DNA from: Cranoglanis bouderius
Lineage: Eukaryota; Chordata; Actinopteri; Siluriformes; Cranoglanididae
Assembly (NCBI GenBank): GCA_023630585.1
Contig: CM042539.1
Span: 31,275,255-31,339,254 of the forward strand
Length of the DNA stretch: 64,000 nucleotides
Reading direction: 5' to 3'
Both the position numbers and the translations under genes were made by a program. The first letter of the stretch is position 1; every line of letters begins with the position of its first letter. Shown piece by piece: positions 9,898-31,852 of this stretch. Below the pieces are notes generated by a model. That model made no database searches. It saw only the letters and a program-made list of their open reading frames with translations, and was not told the DNA's origin.

Positions 9898-10134
9898 GTA
9901 AAGGCGACTCCTAAGAAGGATGCCCGGTGCTAAAGTGTGAATTAAATCTTGAGCATCAGACATGGGGACAGAGGTTCTTGAGGCTAATGGCGTGACTCAA
10001 AGGCCTCGCTGCCAACATGGATCATTATAGGTGACGAAAGCTGATGATGAAGCATGTAACAGCAAGAAGTTTGGGACAGTGGCATTGAGGAAGACTGAAC
10101 TGAACCGATCCTCCTCGTGCCACTGCCAGTCAGC
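9898..10134 (+). promoter_or_regulatory. dipk2a: dipk2a 5' leader with several upstream ORFs
   Basis: A strong acceptor-like tract (TTTCTTTTCTTTTCAAG, AG at 9896-9897) suggests that a leader exon starts at 9898 and runs into the coding exon. The 237 nt before the start contain seven ATGs (9920, 9962, 9987, 10017, 10044, 10047, 10054), and all terminate before 10135. The uORFs encode about 6, 22, 2, 5 and 14 residues, and 10054 is a minimal ATG-TAA. The ATG at 10017 has a good context (AACATGG). None is in frame with and open into the main ORF, because a TGA lies at 10096. The acceptor is inferred from sequence only. Confidence 0.5.
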
Positions 10135-20236
<10,102 letters not shown>

Positions 20237-20408
20237 TACACGGCGAGAGGCGGGAGGACTTTCTCCGCACCCCCCGGGGCACCACGGATACAAACTCGGC
20301 CTCGTTAAAGTAAAGCGGCAGTGCTCTGAGACGTTACATTGTTTTGGGTTTTGGGGGTTTTATTTTGGAGTTGCTGCCTGCTGAATGTTGTAGCTTTGAC
20401 AGATGCTA

Positions 20409-20414
20409 ATTAAA
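20409..20414 (+). terminator. dipk2a: candidate dipk2a poly(A) signal ATTAAA
   Basis: ATTAAA lies 173 nt after the stop codon and is the first hexamer of this type downstream. A GT-rich stretch (GTGTGTGTATGTGTGTGTGAGAG region, 20469-20493) lies 55-80 nt further on, a plausible downstream element. Mammalian 3' UTRs of this gene are longer, so a more distal site may also be used. Confidence 0.4.
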
Positions 20415-21145
20415 GGAGTTTTGCACATGGGCCTGGTTGAGAGCACTGGGTGAAGAGCTGCAGAAATGGTGTGTGTGTATGTGTGTGTGAGAGATGTTGC
20501 GCTGATGCTAATACAGGAGCCTTGTTAGCGGTAATGGGGGCGTGCAAGACCCACTTGCTCCGTCTGGCCTCTGATCACAATCCTCTAATGAGGTTTATGT
20601 TTAATTTATCGAGGCTCATGCAGAGGCCCTGGTTCGCGAGAAGATGCCTCATTTTGTTTGTAGTGTTTGTTAACGTGAGATGTCTTATTTCATGTCGGGA
20701 GAAAATGTTGCGTTGTTTGTTACTTTTTTTTATAGTTGAAATTTTACCAATCCTCATTAGGACTCATTACTGGGGCCCTGTGAGTTCTGCCGAATGACGA
20801 AACTGAGACACTAATCGCGGAAATACGTTGAATCCGATAATCCTAAATTTGTTCGTACGATATTGGGAATAATCTTTAAATGACTTGCACCAGGGAATAT
20901 TCTGGGAATAATCTGAACGTGATCAGCACCGTTTACCACGACATCGTCCAGAAGAATTAAGAAATTCAAAGTTACTATTACAATAAGTTTGGCTTAGTTA
21001 GCGCTATAACCTACGCCAGCTAAAAATAACATAGCCGAAATATGTACGATTTAAAATGTCAACGTTTTGTTGAAAAGCTACGCAGATTTCATAGGACCTT
21101 AGGTTAGGAAATCTTTGCAATGTATGCAAAAGAAGATACCAAAGA

Positions 21146-21187
<42 letters not shown>

Positions 21188-21590
21188 TTTGGGTCAAGAA
21201 AGGAAGCACAGACTTCTCGAGTCGTACCCGTGTACTCACCCAGACCAACGCAGTTCCGATTTTCACACATGGCCCGTACCGTATATTTAACATCAAGTAC
21301 CACTTGCACTACAAACCCAGCGTTTACGTTTACGGGGTGAATTGCACTACATGTCCGATCGTCGATTCAGAACCTTTTCAACGTGGTGTACTGTTGTCAT
21401 ATTTCTTTTTTCCTTTGAATATTTGATTCGTAACTACCAATTAGGTGTGTGATTTTTCTGTTCCTGGCTCACTCCTCTCCATGTCCTTCAAGGCTACTCA
21501 GTAAATGTGGTCTTACTGTGCCTTCAGTCTTTACAACTCACTAAGAACATTAAAGTATGTTAAAGTGAATCTGTACGGTTCCTGCGTCTC
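20415..21590. other. intergenic/3' flank of dipk2a, no gene seen
   Basis: Unique sequence with a short (GT)n at 20469-20490 and an (ATT)n tract at 21148-21185. It could include distal 3' UTR if the ATTAAA at 20409 is not used. Confidence 0.5.
21148..21185. repeat. (ATT)n microsatellite
   Basis: About 12 ATT units. Confidence 0.9.
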
Positions 21591-21594
21591 TTCT

Positions 21595-21930
21595 TCATCC
21601 ACAGCTGTTGAATCCTCCGTTCTGATTGGCAGGACGATAAGGTCTATAAGAGAAGCTCCGACACTAGACGCTCGTTTAATATATTCGTGAAAGGAGTCTC
21701 CGGTTTCAGCACCCTGTAACGGTCAGTAGGTTTTTCCACCACATGAAAGTCCTCGCGACAAACTACGAGAGTTTATGCTTTCACAATTGTAATCGTTGCA
21801 AAAAGGAGGAATCGAACAATTCGGGAGGCGCGGTTATAGGTAAATCATCAACTTCGCATCAAGCCACATCACACCAGTTGGTCGTTGATTATTTTCCTAC
21901 AGCAGCACGCCCTAGGTGTTTTATTCCTTA
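21595..21930 (-). repeat. R1 repeat in reverse orientation
   Basis: The reverse complement carries the R1 string TTCATGTGGTGGAAAAACC-TACTGACCGTTACAGGG and GAGACTCCTTTCACGAA. The plus strand also has TTGATTATTTTCCTAC-AGCAGCACG. It is one of the few copies on the minus strand. Confidence 0.65.
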
Positions 21931-24530
21931 CACATTTTCAGGAGAATGTTTGGTCCCCACAAACTGCAGAAACGCATGACTGTGTGTGTGTGTGTGTCTA
22001 TGTGTATGCACTTAGTATAGATTTCCTTTCCGCTGGAGTACAGCCAACACACACATACACATCCCTTCGGCTGAGAAAAAGGTGGAGAAGGAATCAAAGG
22101 ATCGACTGTATGAATCAAAACCCTCAGCCCTCGAATTCCCCTGCAGTCGACTTGGTTGTACATTCACTGCACGTCGTGTATGAAAGGTAAATGTATTTAT
22201 ATAGTATGAAAATGTATGAAACCAACCTGGTTAATGGATGGAAATGAAAATGAAAACGTTATTTCGACAGTGTATAATTCAAAATATGTTGATTGTGGAT
22301 TTATTAATCCAGTACGTGCATGCGAAGCGAGGCCAAGAGCTCTGTGCTGACGAAGTTCAGCATGACGTGAGGCTAAACACGTTGACCTGAGTCGTCTAAA
22401 TATAGTCCACTTCTCCACACGGTGATGCAGAAGCGTGAAAGCAGTGTAGTGTTACTGAAGTGAAAAGGTGACTAGGCGGGACCTGGAATTTGTCGACGCA
22501 ACCTTTGCAAAACTATTTAATGACATTATTAATTCTGAGATTAAAGTAAGTGTTTGCAATTTAAAACATCACCGGTTTAGCATTGCATTGCAATTTGCAA
22601 CGCTCAATTGCATTGCAATTTCTAGCATATTCTAGCACTTTCCATGATAAAACGTTTTGCTAATCTGCCAGTGAAGCTAGTACGAAGTCTAGCACGCACG
22701 GTAACATCGACTAACAGTTCTACAGTGATTTATGTTTAGTGAGTTTAATACATGATGGCATCAACACGTGGCCAAGTGGAACACTGAGTCTTAAAGGTTT
22801 AAGTCAAGGACATTGTTTCATTAAAATGGTTCAGTTAAGGCTCATTTGGCAAAACAATTCACCTACGTCTCTGGCTAAAGATATGCAGTTGATTATAGTA
22901 GGAAAAGTCTTCTCATAGTCAGCTTGTACTTCCAGGACCAATAAGTTTATGATTTCTGGTGAACGTTATGGCAGTTTGTTTTCCTTACTGAAAGTAAGAG
23001 TAAGAGAGAACAATGTGGTGAAAATATCCCTTTCAGACTTTTCTGGAAAGCCTTTCTTGGTTGCAACTTTGTGGTCCTCTTTCATCACAGTCAGAGTAAA
23101 AATAAAGATCGGGATCAAACTGACAGCGCGATAATATCAGCAGCCGCTCCATGTCTGCTGTCGGCTGAGGCCTCATATGAGCAATCTTTACACACAAATG
23201 TGTGTGGGTCAGCTTTATTCTGTCGGATGGCCACAGGCACAAAGGTTAAATGGAGGGAAAATGTTCCGAAAAGCGACTCGGCTAAGTGGCAGAACAGCTG
23301 TGCTCTCATTACTCCCAGACAAACATGCAAAACTTGTAATTACTGGTAAGACAGGGCCCACCAGCTATCCTCCCACATGAGAGTCTTCAAGTCTAGTTGG
23401 TACTCTGATTACAGTTTCTATGTATCTCATTGTTCTTGGCCTTGACAACCCTCCATCCGTGCTGCTTTAAGGACCAATATAATCACAAGCTACAATCAGA
23501 CACCAGACAGGGGAAAAAAAACGAACAATGGACACACTACTTCCCTACTTCCATAACACTTGACTGTTGGTTAACAGTCTTTTACGTGTGACGCCAAGAT
23601 TGTGCTTTCACGTGAGACAGTCGGTGTCTCCTTCCTCCTCATTACAGGATGTCGAGTCGTAAAAATTGTCTATGATTTTCAAGATAAAAGTGGAGGCCAG
23701 GACTAGACTGGAGAGATGGATTTGGAGGGGTTAAGATTACATTTTACACCTACCTGCTAAGATAATATTTTAAGACCAGCCTGAAAGCTGGACACCTTTT
23801 CTGATTGGTGGTGGGGTGACTCGGACTCAGAACTGGAGTCTAGTGTGGCCCAGACAGAGTCTACCCAGTCTGATTTGCTGGTCGGTTCAGGTAATTGGTG
23901 TGCAACATCATCATAGACCGTCTTTCACTTACCACGATGTGTTGGGTGGAAGATACATGGCTTCAACTCTTAATTGTTTAAGAGTAGAAGAGTATTTGTG
24001 CTTAGCCCCTGTCCCCCTTGAAAATAAAGTGAAAAGGCAGTGTCTTCCTCATGCCTTAAGACAGGGATCACTGCTTTACCTTACCAGTTTTCCAACACAG
24101 AGACTTTGCTTGCAGCCATCAGCCTACCTTTTGCTTTGAGTTGATATTACAATCTTACAAGGCAAGACCTTGGAAAATATTGAGAAGCAACCCAAAGCTT
24201 AGAGACATCCAATGGGTGACAAGTCAACTAAGTTAATCTCCAACTTCAGCGAGATCTGCTGAGTCTAGATGAAAAACTTCCCCTGGACTGAGACAAGTCG
24301 AAGCCCAAACCTAAACCACTATCCAAGGCCATTCATCAGCAGGGTCCACATTTACCATGTTTGAGAAGACATTCTTCACCGCATGGGAAGCTTTCTGAGG
24401 GGTGAGGAAACACCAGTCTGATAGGGCCTTTATGATTATTTTGTACTTGATTATCGTCTGAGTTGTTATATGAGTTGAAAATAGTCAAGGATGTGGTGGT
24501 TTGATGTGGCCTGATTCGAAGCCGAGTCAC
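21931..24530. other. intergenic, no gene seen
   Basis: Mostly unique sequence. It has a short (GT)n at 21980-22000 and two near copies of ATTGCATTGCAATTT at about 22590 and 22610. ORFs of 60-107 codons have no recognisable family signature. Confidence 0.5.
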
Positions 24531-24534
24531 AGTG

Positions 24535-24610
24535 AAGTTGATTTTCCTATAACAGCATGTCCTGAAGTGTTTTGTTCATCTTATACCACAGCAAGACTCC
24601 TTCCATAAAT
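24535..24610 (+). repeat. R1 repeat fragment
   Basis: TTGATTTTCCTATAACAGCATG-TCCTGAAGTGTTTTGTTC and ATACCACAGCAA followed by AGACTCCTTCCATAAAT joins two normally separate R1 segments, so this copy has an internal deletion. Confidence 0.65.
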
Positions 24611-25064
24611 ACAAAGATCGAAATCATCTGGGGAAACATTCTCCCCAGTGTGGACTTGGCCAGTGTTTGGTGTTGAGTCTACAAACTCGTGGGCATATAT
24701 TCTGGTTTTGAACAAAGTTTTGTCATTTTTTGCTCCTACATTTTGTTTTTAAACCCTGGTTTTCTGGGTCAGTTCATTTCCCTGAGTGTTCCCTGAGGTT
24801 GCCATTTTTGGTATTCTCTCGTACCCTTGAGCAAAGACACAATTTGAGCACGAAGTCACAAGGTACTGAATATTGTTTAAATGGAGAAACCCTTAAACCA
24901 CTGCTGTTTTCTTTTTCTTTTAACAAGGTTACTTTATAAAGAGCAAAAACAATTACACCTTCCTTTTCATTAACATGCTCATAGTATCCTTCTTTCTTTT
25001 TTTACATCTAGTTCTTTTTCATTTTTAACATCTTTTATATTATCTTCTTTCTTTTTGATTATTT

Positions 25065-25255
25065 ACATTTACAGCATTTGGCAGACACCCTTATCCAGAG
25101 CGACCTACATTTATGTAATTTATACGTTTGAGCAGCTGAGGGTTAAGGGCCTTGCTCAAGGGCCCAACAGTGGCAGCTTGGCAGTGCTGGGGTTTGAACT
25201 CATGACCTTCCGATCAGAAGCCCAACATCTTAACCACTGAGCTACCACTGACCCC
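25065..25255 (+). repeat. interspersed repeat with the GCATTTGGCAGAC...CTTGCTCAAGGGCCCAACAGTGG architecture
   Basis: I recognise this as a very common teleost repeat type (SINE or LINE-tail-like). It has TTTACAGCATTTGGCAGAC, CTTATCCAGAGCGACCTACA, GGGTTAAGGGCCTTGCTCAA, GGCAGCTTGGCAGTGCTGGG and a terminal TTAACCACTGAGCTACCACTG. I do not assign a named family. Its 3' half is shared with the repeat at 34585-34850. Confidence 0.8.
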
Positions 25256-25525
25256 TGATTAGCCCTTTCTCTCCTCTTCTTTCCCTTGAGTTTATCTTGT
25301 TCTTTTTTCTTGTTTTCGTAGTTGGTTTGGTGTGTGGCTTTAGATACCATCACAAATATTATACAAGCTGCAACACGCTAGCATATACACAAAACAAAAT
25401 TCTCAGCCTCACAACTCTGCTGCAACCTGCAATGTTTAAAACAACCACACGCCCGTTTCCCGAAGCTCTGTTTCCTGCCTTTATGAGCCGACTGGTGTTT
25501 TTTTCCCCCCCTCTGTCGTTATTAG

Positions 25526-25695
25526 TGGAGCGGAGCGAGGGTCCGCAGGGGAGCTTCCAGATGAAGAGCATCGACGTGCTGACTCAGGCTCGGCACGCTC
25601 CAGGCCTCTTTATCAACGTGACAGGATCAATGGAGTCATCCCAGTTCTGCACCAGGAGCACTGTATCACGCCAACTAAAACACCAGGCTCCCTAA
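25526..25695 (+). other. unrecognised exon-like open segment
   Basis: A pyrimidine tract plus TTATTAG precedes an open, GC-rich 170-nt frame ending in TAA. It contains MKSIDVLTQARHAPG and LFINVTGSMESS. Composition differs from the AT-rich surroundings. No family is recognised and no partner exon is visible in the window. Confidence 0.15.
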
Positions 25696-26014
25696 CCTCG
25701 TGCTTTCTGATCAACATTATGGGTGGAAGATCAGTGGAAGATCAGTGGAGCACCATGCATCTGCTCACAACACTGTAGTACTTGGCGAGAGCTGTTTAGG
25801 AGTTGAGATGATGCCAGTGATCGCAAACATGGATTCTCTCATAGCGAGCGTCGGAGCAGCGGGGATCCTGTGTCTCTGAGGAAATGTACCAGAGCAACGC
25901 TTACAGATTTACCACTACAGCGAGATCATCGTGTCTGAATCAGACTTCAGTGCACCTTTCTCATAGAAACAGCATTCACTAAAGATAACTAACGTTCCAA
26001 ACAAAACAAAACAA

Positions 26015-26090
26015 ACATGCATTTATTCGAAAATAAATCAACCAATCAGCATCAAGAATTCAACAGTGCTGTGGTAGAAGTGTAACAAGG
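26015..26090 (+). repeat. R1 repeat right-end fragment
   Basis: AATCAACCAATCAGCATCAAG-AATTCAACAGTGCTGTGGTA matches the R1 right end at 33570 and 44640. Confidence 0.6.
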
Positions 26091-26162
26091 AAATAAAATA
26101 ATAATAATATTAAATGTGTGTGCTACTTGATTGGCTTTGTCACCAATACACAACACCCTTAT

Positions 26163-26163
<1 letters not shown>

Positions 26164-26233
<70 letters not shown>
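26164..26233. repeat. (GT)n microsatellite, ~70 nt
   Basis: Thirty-five uninterrupted GT units. Confidence 0.95.
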
Positions 26234-26235
<2 letters not shown>

Positions 26236-26634
26236 GATGAGAGATCCTCACCCTCAGCAGAGAGTGGTGTGACCGCTGTTATCTCTGACTCAGACAGATG
26301 GACCTTTCGGGAAGTTTATAAAGTCTCTCTCCATTTCTCTCCCTTGCTCTCCTGATCATGGGGGCAGAAGGGGGGAAGGCAGGATAAGAGGCTTAAGATA
26401 AAACTGCTTTAAGGGCTTCCTGTGACCTAGAAAGGTTGGCGAGGGAGAGGGAGTGAGGGAGAGATGGATAGAGGGAATCAACATGACAGCACTATTCCAG
26501 GGTGAAGCCTTCACTAAAGTGATGAGTGCGGCAGAGCAAAGCTGTGTGTCCTTGATGGAAACTGCAAGTGTGGTCTAGAGCGTCTAGTCAAGTCTAGAAG
26601 CGTGTGGTCGGTGGAGCGTTTACATTTTGCGTGT

Positions 26635-26677
26635 CACGTCCCATCATGTCCCATCACGACCCATCACGTCCCATCAG
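26635..26677. repeat. 10-bp minisatellite, 4.3 units
   Basis: The unit is CACGTCCCAT, with variants CATGTCCCAT and CACGACCCAT. Confidence 0.9.
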
Positions 26678-27049
26678 CTTGAAATAACATGGTGAACATC
26701 TTGTGCCCTTTCTCTCTGAATCCCCAGCACCAATGGGAAAATGGAGATATGTGAAGCACTATCATCTTGTCATACAACCCCTGATCGTCATATGATCTTG
26801 TATAGAGGACGCACCACGTGATCTAGTGATAAACAGATTTAGAAATGTGTTTAACAAATAAAAGCATTGATATGGTGAAGTTTTCTGTGAGGAAATGTTT
26901 ATTTAACCTTTATGGGAAGGAGTCTCCAGTGTCAGAGCTTTGTGACAGGTTTAAACGATGGGAAAGTCACCAGGAAGTAGGACTACATGCTTTACAGTGT
27001 CTCAGGTATCATGACAAGCTGCTGGTGAAAGAATGGTAGTTTAAACATA

Positions 27050-27890
27050 CATAAGAATTCCACTGGTGCACCAGTTTGCATACATCAATTTGACTGTCTC
27101 TTTAAACAGTCTGGAACATTCCAGAAATTAATGTAATTGTAGGACCAATTTCCAAACAACTGAAGGTATCATCATCTGTACAAATAACTGTATGCAAATA
27201 TACAGACACTGCATCAGGAAAGACTAAAACAAAGGAACTGCTGAAGGAACTAGTGGCATCAGGTACCAAAGTAGGTACATCCTCCATTAAGAGAGATCTA
27301 CATCACCATGGCCTGAAAGGCTGTCATGCAAAGAAGAAACTGCCGCTAGAAGCCAGACTGAAGTTTGCAGCTGATCACCAGCCTTTTGGAGGAGTGTTCT
27401 CAGGCCAGATGAAGCAAAAATTGAACTGTTTGGCCATAATGATCAGTGCTATGTATGGAGGAAAATGTGTAAAACCATCCCAACTGTGAAGCATGGGGTT
27501 GGCGGCATCATGTTATTACGGGTGTTTTGCTGGAAAAGGGACTGGTGCACTTCAGCAGATAGATGGCATCATGAGGAAGGAGGATTATCTAGAAATACTG
27601 CAGCAAAACCTCAAGACATCAGCCAGAACGTTTAGTCTGGGCCTTCAAGCATGGCAGTGATCCTGAACATACCTCCAAAGGTGTAACAAATCGGCTTAAC
27701 AACAGCAAAGTGAAAGTATTGGAGTGGCCATCACAAATCACTGACCAGAATCCCATAGAAAGTTTGTGAACTGAACTGAAAAATTGTGTCTGAGCACGGA
27801 AGCCCACAAACATGGCTCGGTTACACCAGTTCTGTCAGGAAGAACAGGCAAAATGGTACATATCATCCCACTTCATAGACAGTTCCAACC
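27050..27890 (+). pseudogene. degraded Tc1/mariner (Tc1-like) transposase
   Basis: Pieces of the classic fish Tc1 transposase occur in order but in shifting frames. They are SGKTKTKELLKELVASGTKVG, SSIKRDLHHHGLKGCHAKKK and ARLKFAADH from the HTH/nuclear-localisation region. Then come IELFGHNDHRYVWRK-like remnants, TVKHGVGGIM, KVLEWPSQ-NPIES, and a C-terminal stretch with LHQFCQEEQAKW. Internal stops, a deletion between the AADH and FWRNVL-type motifs and frameshifts make it non-functional. Terminal inverted repeats are not obvious. Confidence 0.85.
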
Positions 27891-28029
27891 TGGGGATGGA
27901 GTTTGCCAAAAGCAGAGGCAGAGTCTCATTTACATGTGATTCTGATTTTGAATTATTAATGTCAGCATTCATGTCAACGTCGCCTCACCAAATCCATTTT
28001 CCACACGTTTTCTTTCGTCTCCCTGACAG

Positions 28030-28084
28030 ATCAGCGTCGATGACTAGGCTGTGGAAACGTGTGAAAAATGCGTGGGCTGAAAAG
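28030..28084 (+). other. isolated exon-like 55-nt segment
   Basis: A long pyrimidine tract with CTTTCGTCTCCCTGACAG precedes it, and AAAAG|GTGAGA follows. One frame reads through as RSASMTRLWKRVKNAWAEK. No flanking exon or family is recognised, so this may be a fortuitous splice-site pair. Confidence 0.15.
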
Positions 28085-28989
28085 GTGAGACCTGGAGGCC
28101 TCGTCTCCGGCTTGCTCGGCCATCTGTCTGCCATCTGTGGATGACTGGAATATTACAGGGTTATCTTTCGTTTTATTGCGAATACACCTCTGAAAATCAT
28201 CCTTTACACTCAGCGTTTCATCAAGAACTCATTTGGCTCAGTTTTAGTCCCAGTCAGCCATTTTCGAAAATAGTTTATGATGAAAAGGTTTAGAAAATGG
28301 AGATGAAAGTTGTACACGGATTGTATTAAAAGTCTGGCTGTGAGAGTTCACCGATGTCGGTCGCACCTTTGCAGTGAAGACTCCCAGAGGCTGAAAGGCT
28401 TAAAATGAGATGAACAAACTGAAAATCTGCTCTTGACCTCCTTCTCTTCAGAAACCTTCGGCCACAGCGAGCTGCAACACTGCCTGAGTGCAGGATAACA
28501 TGACCAGCGCTTCCCCCAAGCACCAAATTAGCCCAGAGTCTAATGGTGTATCTCTCAGCAAGAACGTGCAAAGAGAGCGAGCATCAGCTCAATCTGGCGT
28601 CCTTATCAAACTCCAACACCGACGAACTCTCTGAGTGCCTGAGAAATTTATTTACAGAGCACTTTTGTACACCTGGCAGCCCAAGCTACTGTACAATCAA
28701 GTAGCAAAAATTACAGGATAAAAATTATTGTAATAAAATAAAGAGGACGTGAAAAAGAATAATAATTTCAATTTAAATTAATTTAACAAAATAGGTCATT
28801 TTTACACAAACAGATTCGAAAGAAAGAATAAAATGTGGTCAGAGGTGTGGACATTTTATCACAAGGTCCTGCAATGTTAAGAGCTTGAGAGATAATTGAG
28901 AAAGTTTATGCTATGAATAAATAAGAAGGATTTGAACAATATTTCAGCAGGAATAATTCAGCGTGTAAAAAAAAAAAAAAAAATAGAGG

Positions 28990-29170
28990 GCTGAAAAACT
29001 AATTAGTGCATTTTGCGCCTGCCTACTTGAAGCTATAAGCGCGCACAGGCGTCCCTGCTAATCTCGTGTCATTGTGAGATGGGAGGATGCCTTGGAGCAG
29101 CTCATTAGCGACGATGCTAACACACAGCTTTGTAATCAAAGCTCTCTCACCCGGGAAAGCTAAATCTTGC
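28990..29170. promoter_or_regulatory. candidate conserved non-coding element
   Basis: Unique, non-repetitive, GC-balanced sequence with several TAAT-type cores (AACTAATTAG, GCTCATTAGCG) and TTTGTAATCAAAGC, embedded in AT-rich DNA without ORFs. Conservation is assumed, not tested. Confidence 0.2.
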
Positions 29171-30806
29171 CCTTAATCATCGTCTTTAACGAGGCTGGAG
29201 AACGAAGCGACTCGGTGATATTTATTGGATAGTGAACAGTATACAGTAATGTGGGGGGGGTGGAGGTGGGACACAAAACATCTAATTGCAGTAATTTGTG
29301 CATTCCTCAATAAAAACAGATCTCACGCTAACTACAAGATTAGTTAATACAGGGTGAATTCTCTATTCTGTTGGATAACGTTTGGACGGAGGGTCTTTTT
29401 TCCGTCTTATCAACTTCAAGAAAGAGAAAAAAATGTACGAACGACACTTGCTGTAAGCTTGGCCGATGAGCGCTTGGTCAGCTTATCCTTCCAACTCTGG
29501 GTATGTTTTCTTTACAGGAGAGCGCAGGGAATAAACAAAAACATCTGCATTTTTGCGTAGAGAATTGAAAGCGCACACATCACGATTTCACGACCTCGAT
29601 TTAGTATCCCGGCTTCACGTAACTATCTGCGCACGATACGGACAAATAAAATGCAAAGTAATGGTGCTGGATCGAGTGCTATTTTATAAGCTGTAAAGTG
29701 GAAGCCATTTTGTTCCATTAACTCCTACTCAATATATTTCGATGCTTGACATCGTCTCATTGTTTCATATGTCACTGTGTTAGCCTTTTTTTAATTCCAA
29801 AATTCCCATCTCAAATGCTTCTACTGAAGAAAAGTCTGTCAACCTCTGAGGTATGAATTACACACATATGATTAGCATAACCTGAACAGAGCACAGAAAA
29901 TGGACTTGAGCAGGTGCGTAACCCGACTCTGAATACCTGTAACTTTCCCCACTTCAGTACTGACATAACTTTTGGAATTACGAATGTAACAATGTATTTA
30001 ATTTGTAATAAAAATTCTCAGTTGATGAAGTTATAAACTATTTATACTACAAACAGGGCACACACTGGCCCGCTCCTAATGGTGTTGCCTGCGCTCTGGT
30101 CTACTATTTTAAAAATCGCAAGATTTCCACAAGGATGCCCTGGGTCATCTCATCTCAAATCCCAGCGGAAACCCCGTCCATAGCCAAGAGCGTGAGCGTC
30201 AGATGGAGATCAGCGTCACCTCGCTGTTTCTGGGCTGGACCGAAGGGATGGAAAGTAGGTCAGACTGGAACTGGCGGCACAAACCAGCACGCTGTGACTG
30301 TGCCCCAATTTCCATACACTAAGCCCATCGCTCCATGTATTAATATAGATGAGTCTTTGGTAAGACCTAAGGTGCAGCACGTTTATCTATGACTGGAGCT
30401 ACAGCTTCCATATAAGCGAGCACACATGCACACAGACACACACTTTCCCAGACGATTAAACATACAGACGATGCCGTTAAGTCATAGCAAGTGTCAGCCG
30501 GATGCTTTGAAAGTGCACTGGGGACCATTTGGGGAATTTAGACTCCGGCTTCATTTCACATCCTTTCATCATCGGCTTTGTTGATGTCCTCAAAGCACAA
30601 TCAGGAACTACATTTCCATTACTCGAGGGAGCTGAACTAGATATCATTGGACTGACACAATATACATGTTTCTTACAGATGAATGTTTGAAATAATCTGC
30701 AGCCAGATTTTCTCACGTTTCTTTTCAGCATCTCTGTTTTCCTATCACCCCAACGTGTTATTCCATACTTAATGCAAGACACTGTATGATGATCTGGGAC
30801 ATACAG

Positions 30807-30809
<3 letters not shown>

Positions 30810-30851
<42 letters not shown>
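30810..30851. repeat. (AAT)n microsatellite
   Basis: About 14 AAT units. Confidence 0.9.
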
Positions 30852-30853
<2 letters not shown>

Positions 30854-31507
30854 AATGACTGATCCAGCCCTGTTGCTCATTTAAGAACAAAATGGCGCCA
30901 TTTTTTTTCAGCAAAGAAGCTGAGATTGTTTTCCTGAGGGTTCAGGGAACGATTTGAAAAACGTTTTCATGTCTTCACTGACGAAATCAGTACAGCAGAA
31001 CGAGGCTCTTTCATCTGACGCTGCACTTCTCAGCAGCTTGTTGCTAGCAAGAGCTTTGTGGTCATTACAAATTCAGTGTCATCATGACTAACATCTCCGC
31101 GAGAGGATTCCATTTCCACCGAAAGAAAAAAAGCATGCAAAAGTAAGGACGGTCCTGCAGAGCCACCAGACAAAAGGACTAATGAACGTTTCTGTCAAGT
31201 TCCACCAACCACTTTCAGCTTTCAGAGGATTTCAGAGGCTGAGCAAGGCCGCGGCTGCACTGGCTTTTGAATATATCCTGACAGCCCAATTATAAATAAA
31301 GTGTAAAGTGTTCAAAGGGAACTAATGATGAGATTCAGCCTGGTTGAAATAAGTCAAGACTTGTGGATTATGGAGAAGAGAGCTAGAGATGTTTCACATT
31401 TGCGCTAGCCATATCAAGTAGAAAAAAACTGTATTTAACTATCCCTTTCCTGGTCATTGGGGAGGTACCACCAAGGGTCCATCTGTTGTACCTTTAGTAT
31501 GTACATT

Positions 31508-31852
31508 CCATCCATCTATTTTCTGTACCGCGTATCCTACACAGGGTCAAAGGGGAGCCTGGAGCCTGGGAACTCAGGGCACAAGGTGTGGGACACCCTG
31601 GACGGAGTGCCAACCCATCGCAGGGCACAATCACACTTGCATTCACATACTATGGATAAATTAGAAATGCCAATCAGTCTACAATGCATGTCTTTGGACT
31701 GGGGGAGGAAACTGGAGTACCCGGGGAAAACCCCCGAAGCACTAGGAGAACATGTAAGCTCTGCACACACAGGGTGAAGGCAGGATTCAAACCCCCCAAC
31801 CCCGAAGGTGTGAGGCAGATGTGCTAACCTGTAAGCCACCGTGCCCACCTAG
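31508..31852 (+). repeat. high-copy fish interspersed repeat (CCATCCATCTATTTTCTGTACCGC... type)
   Basis: Recognisable order: CATCCATCTATTTTCTGTACC, GGAGCCTGG, ACCCTGGACGGAGTGCCAAC, CCATCGCAGGGCACAATCAC, CATGTCTTTGGACTGGGGGA, GGAAACTGGAGTACCCGGGG, AGAACATGTAAGCTC, and a terminal TGCTAACCTGTAAGCCACCG. This type is very common in teleost genomes and is often linked to LINE 3' ends. The ORFs inside are incidental. Confidence 0.85.

Larger units (their letters stand above)
28145..31500. other. intergenic, no gene seen
   Basis: Mostly unique DNA with an A run at about 28970-28983 and (AAT)n at 30810-30851. The stretch 28990-29170 looks more GC-balanced and homeodomain-motif-rich than its surroundings (see the candidate element). 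Confidence 0.5.

Noticed and set aside
10117..10134. An N-terminal extension of dipk2a starting at GTG 10117
   Set aside because: There is no ATG there, the extension has no family match, and the ATG at 10135 aligns with the human start.
31457..31848. ORFs of about 100 codons on both strands
   Set aside because: They lie inside a recognised high-copy interspersed repeat.
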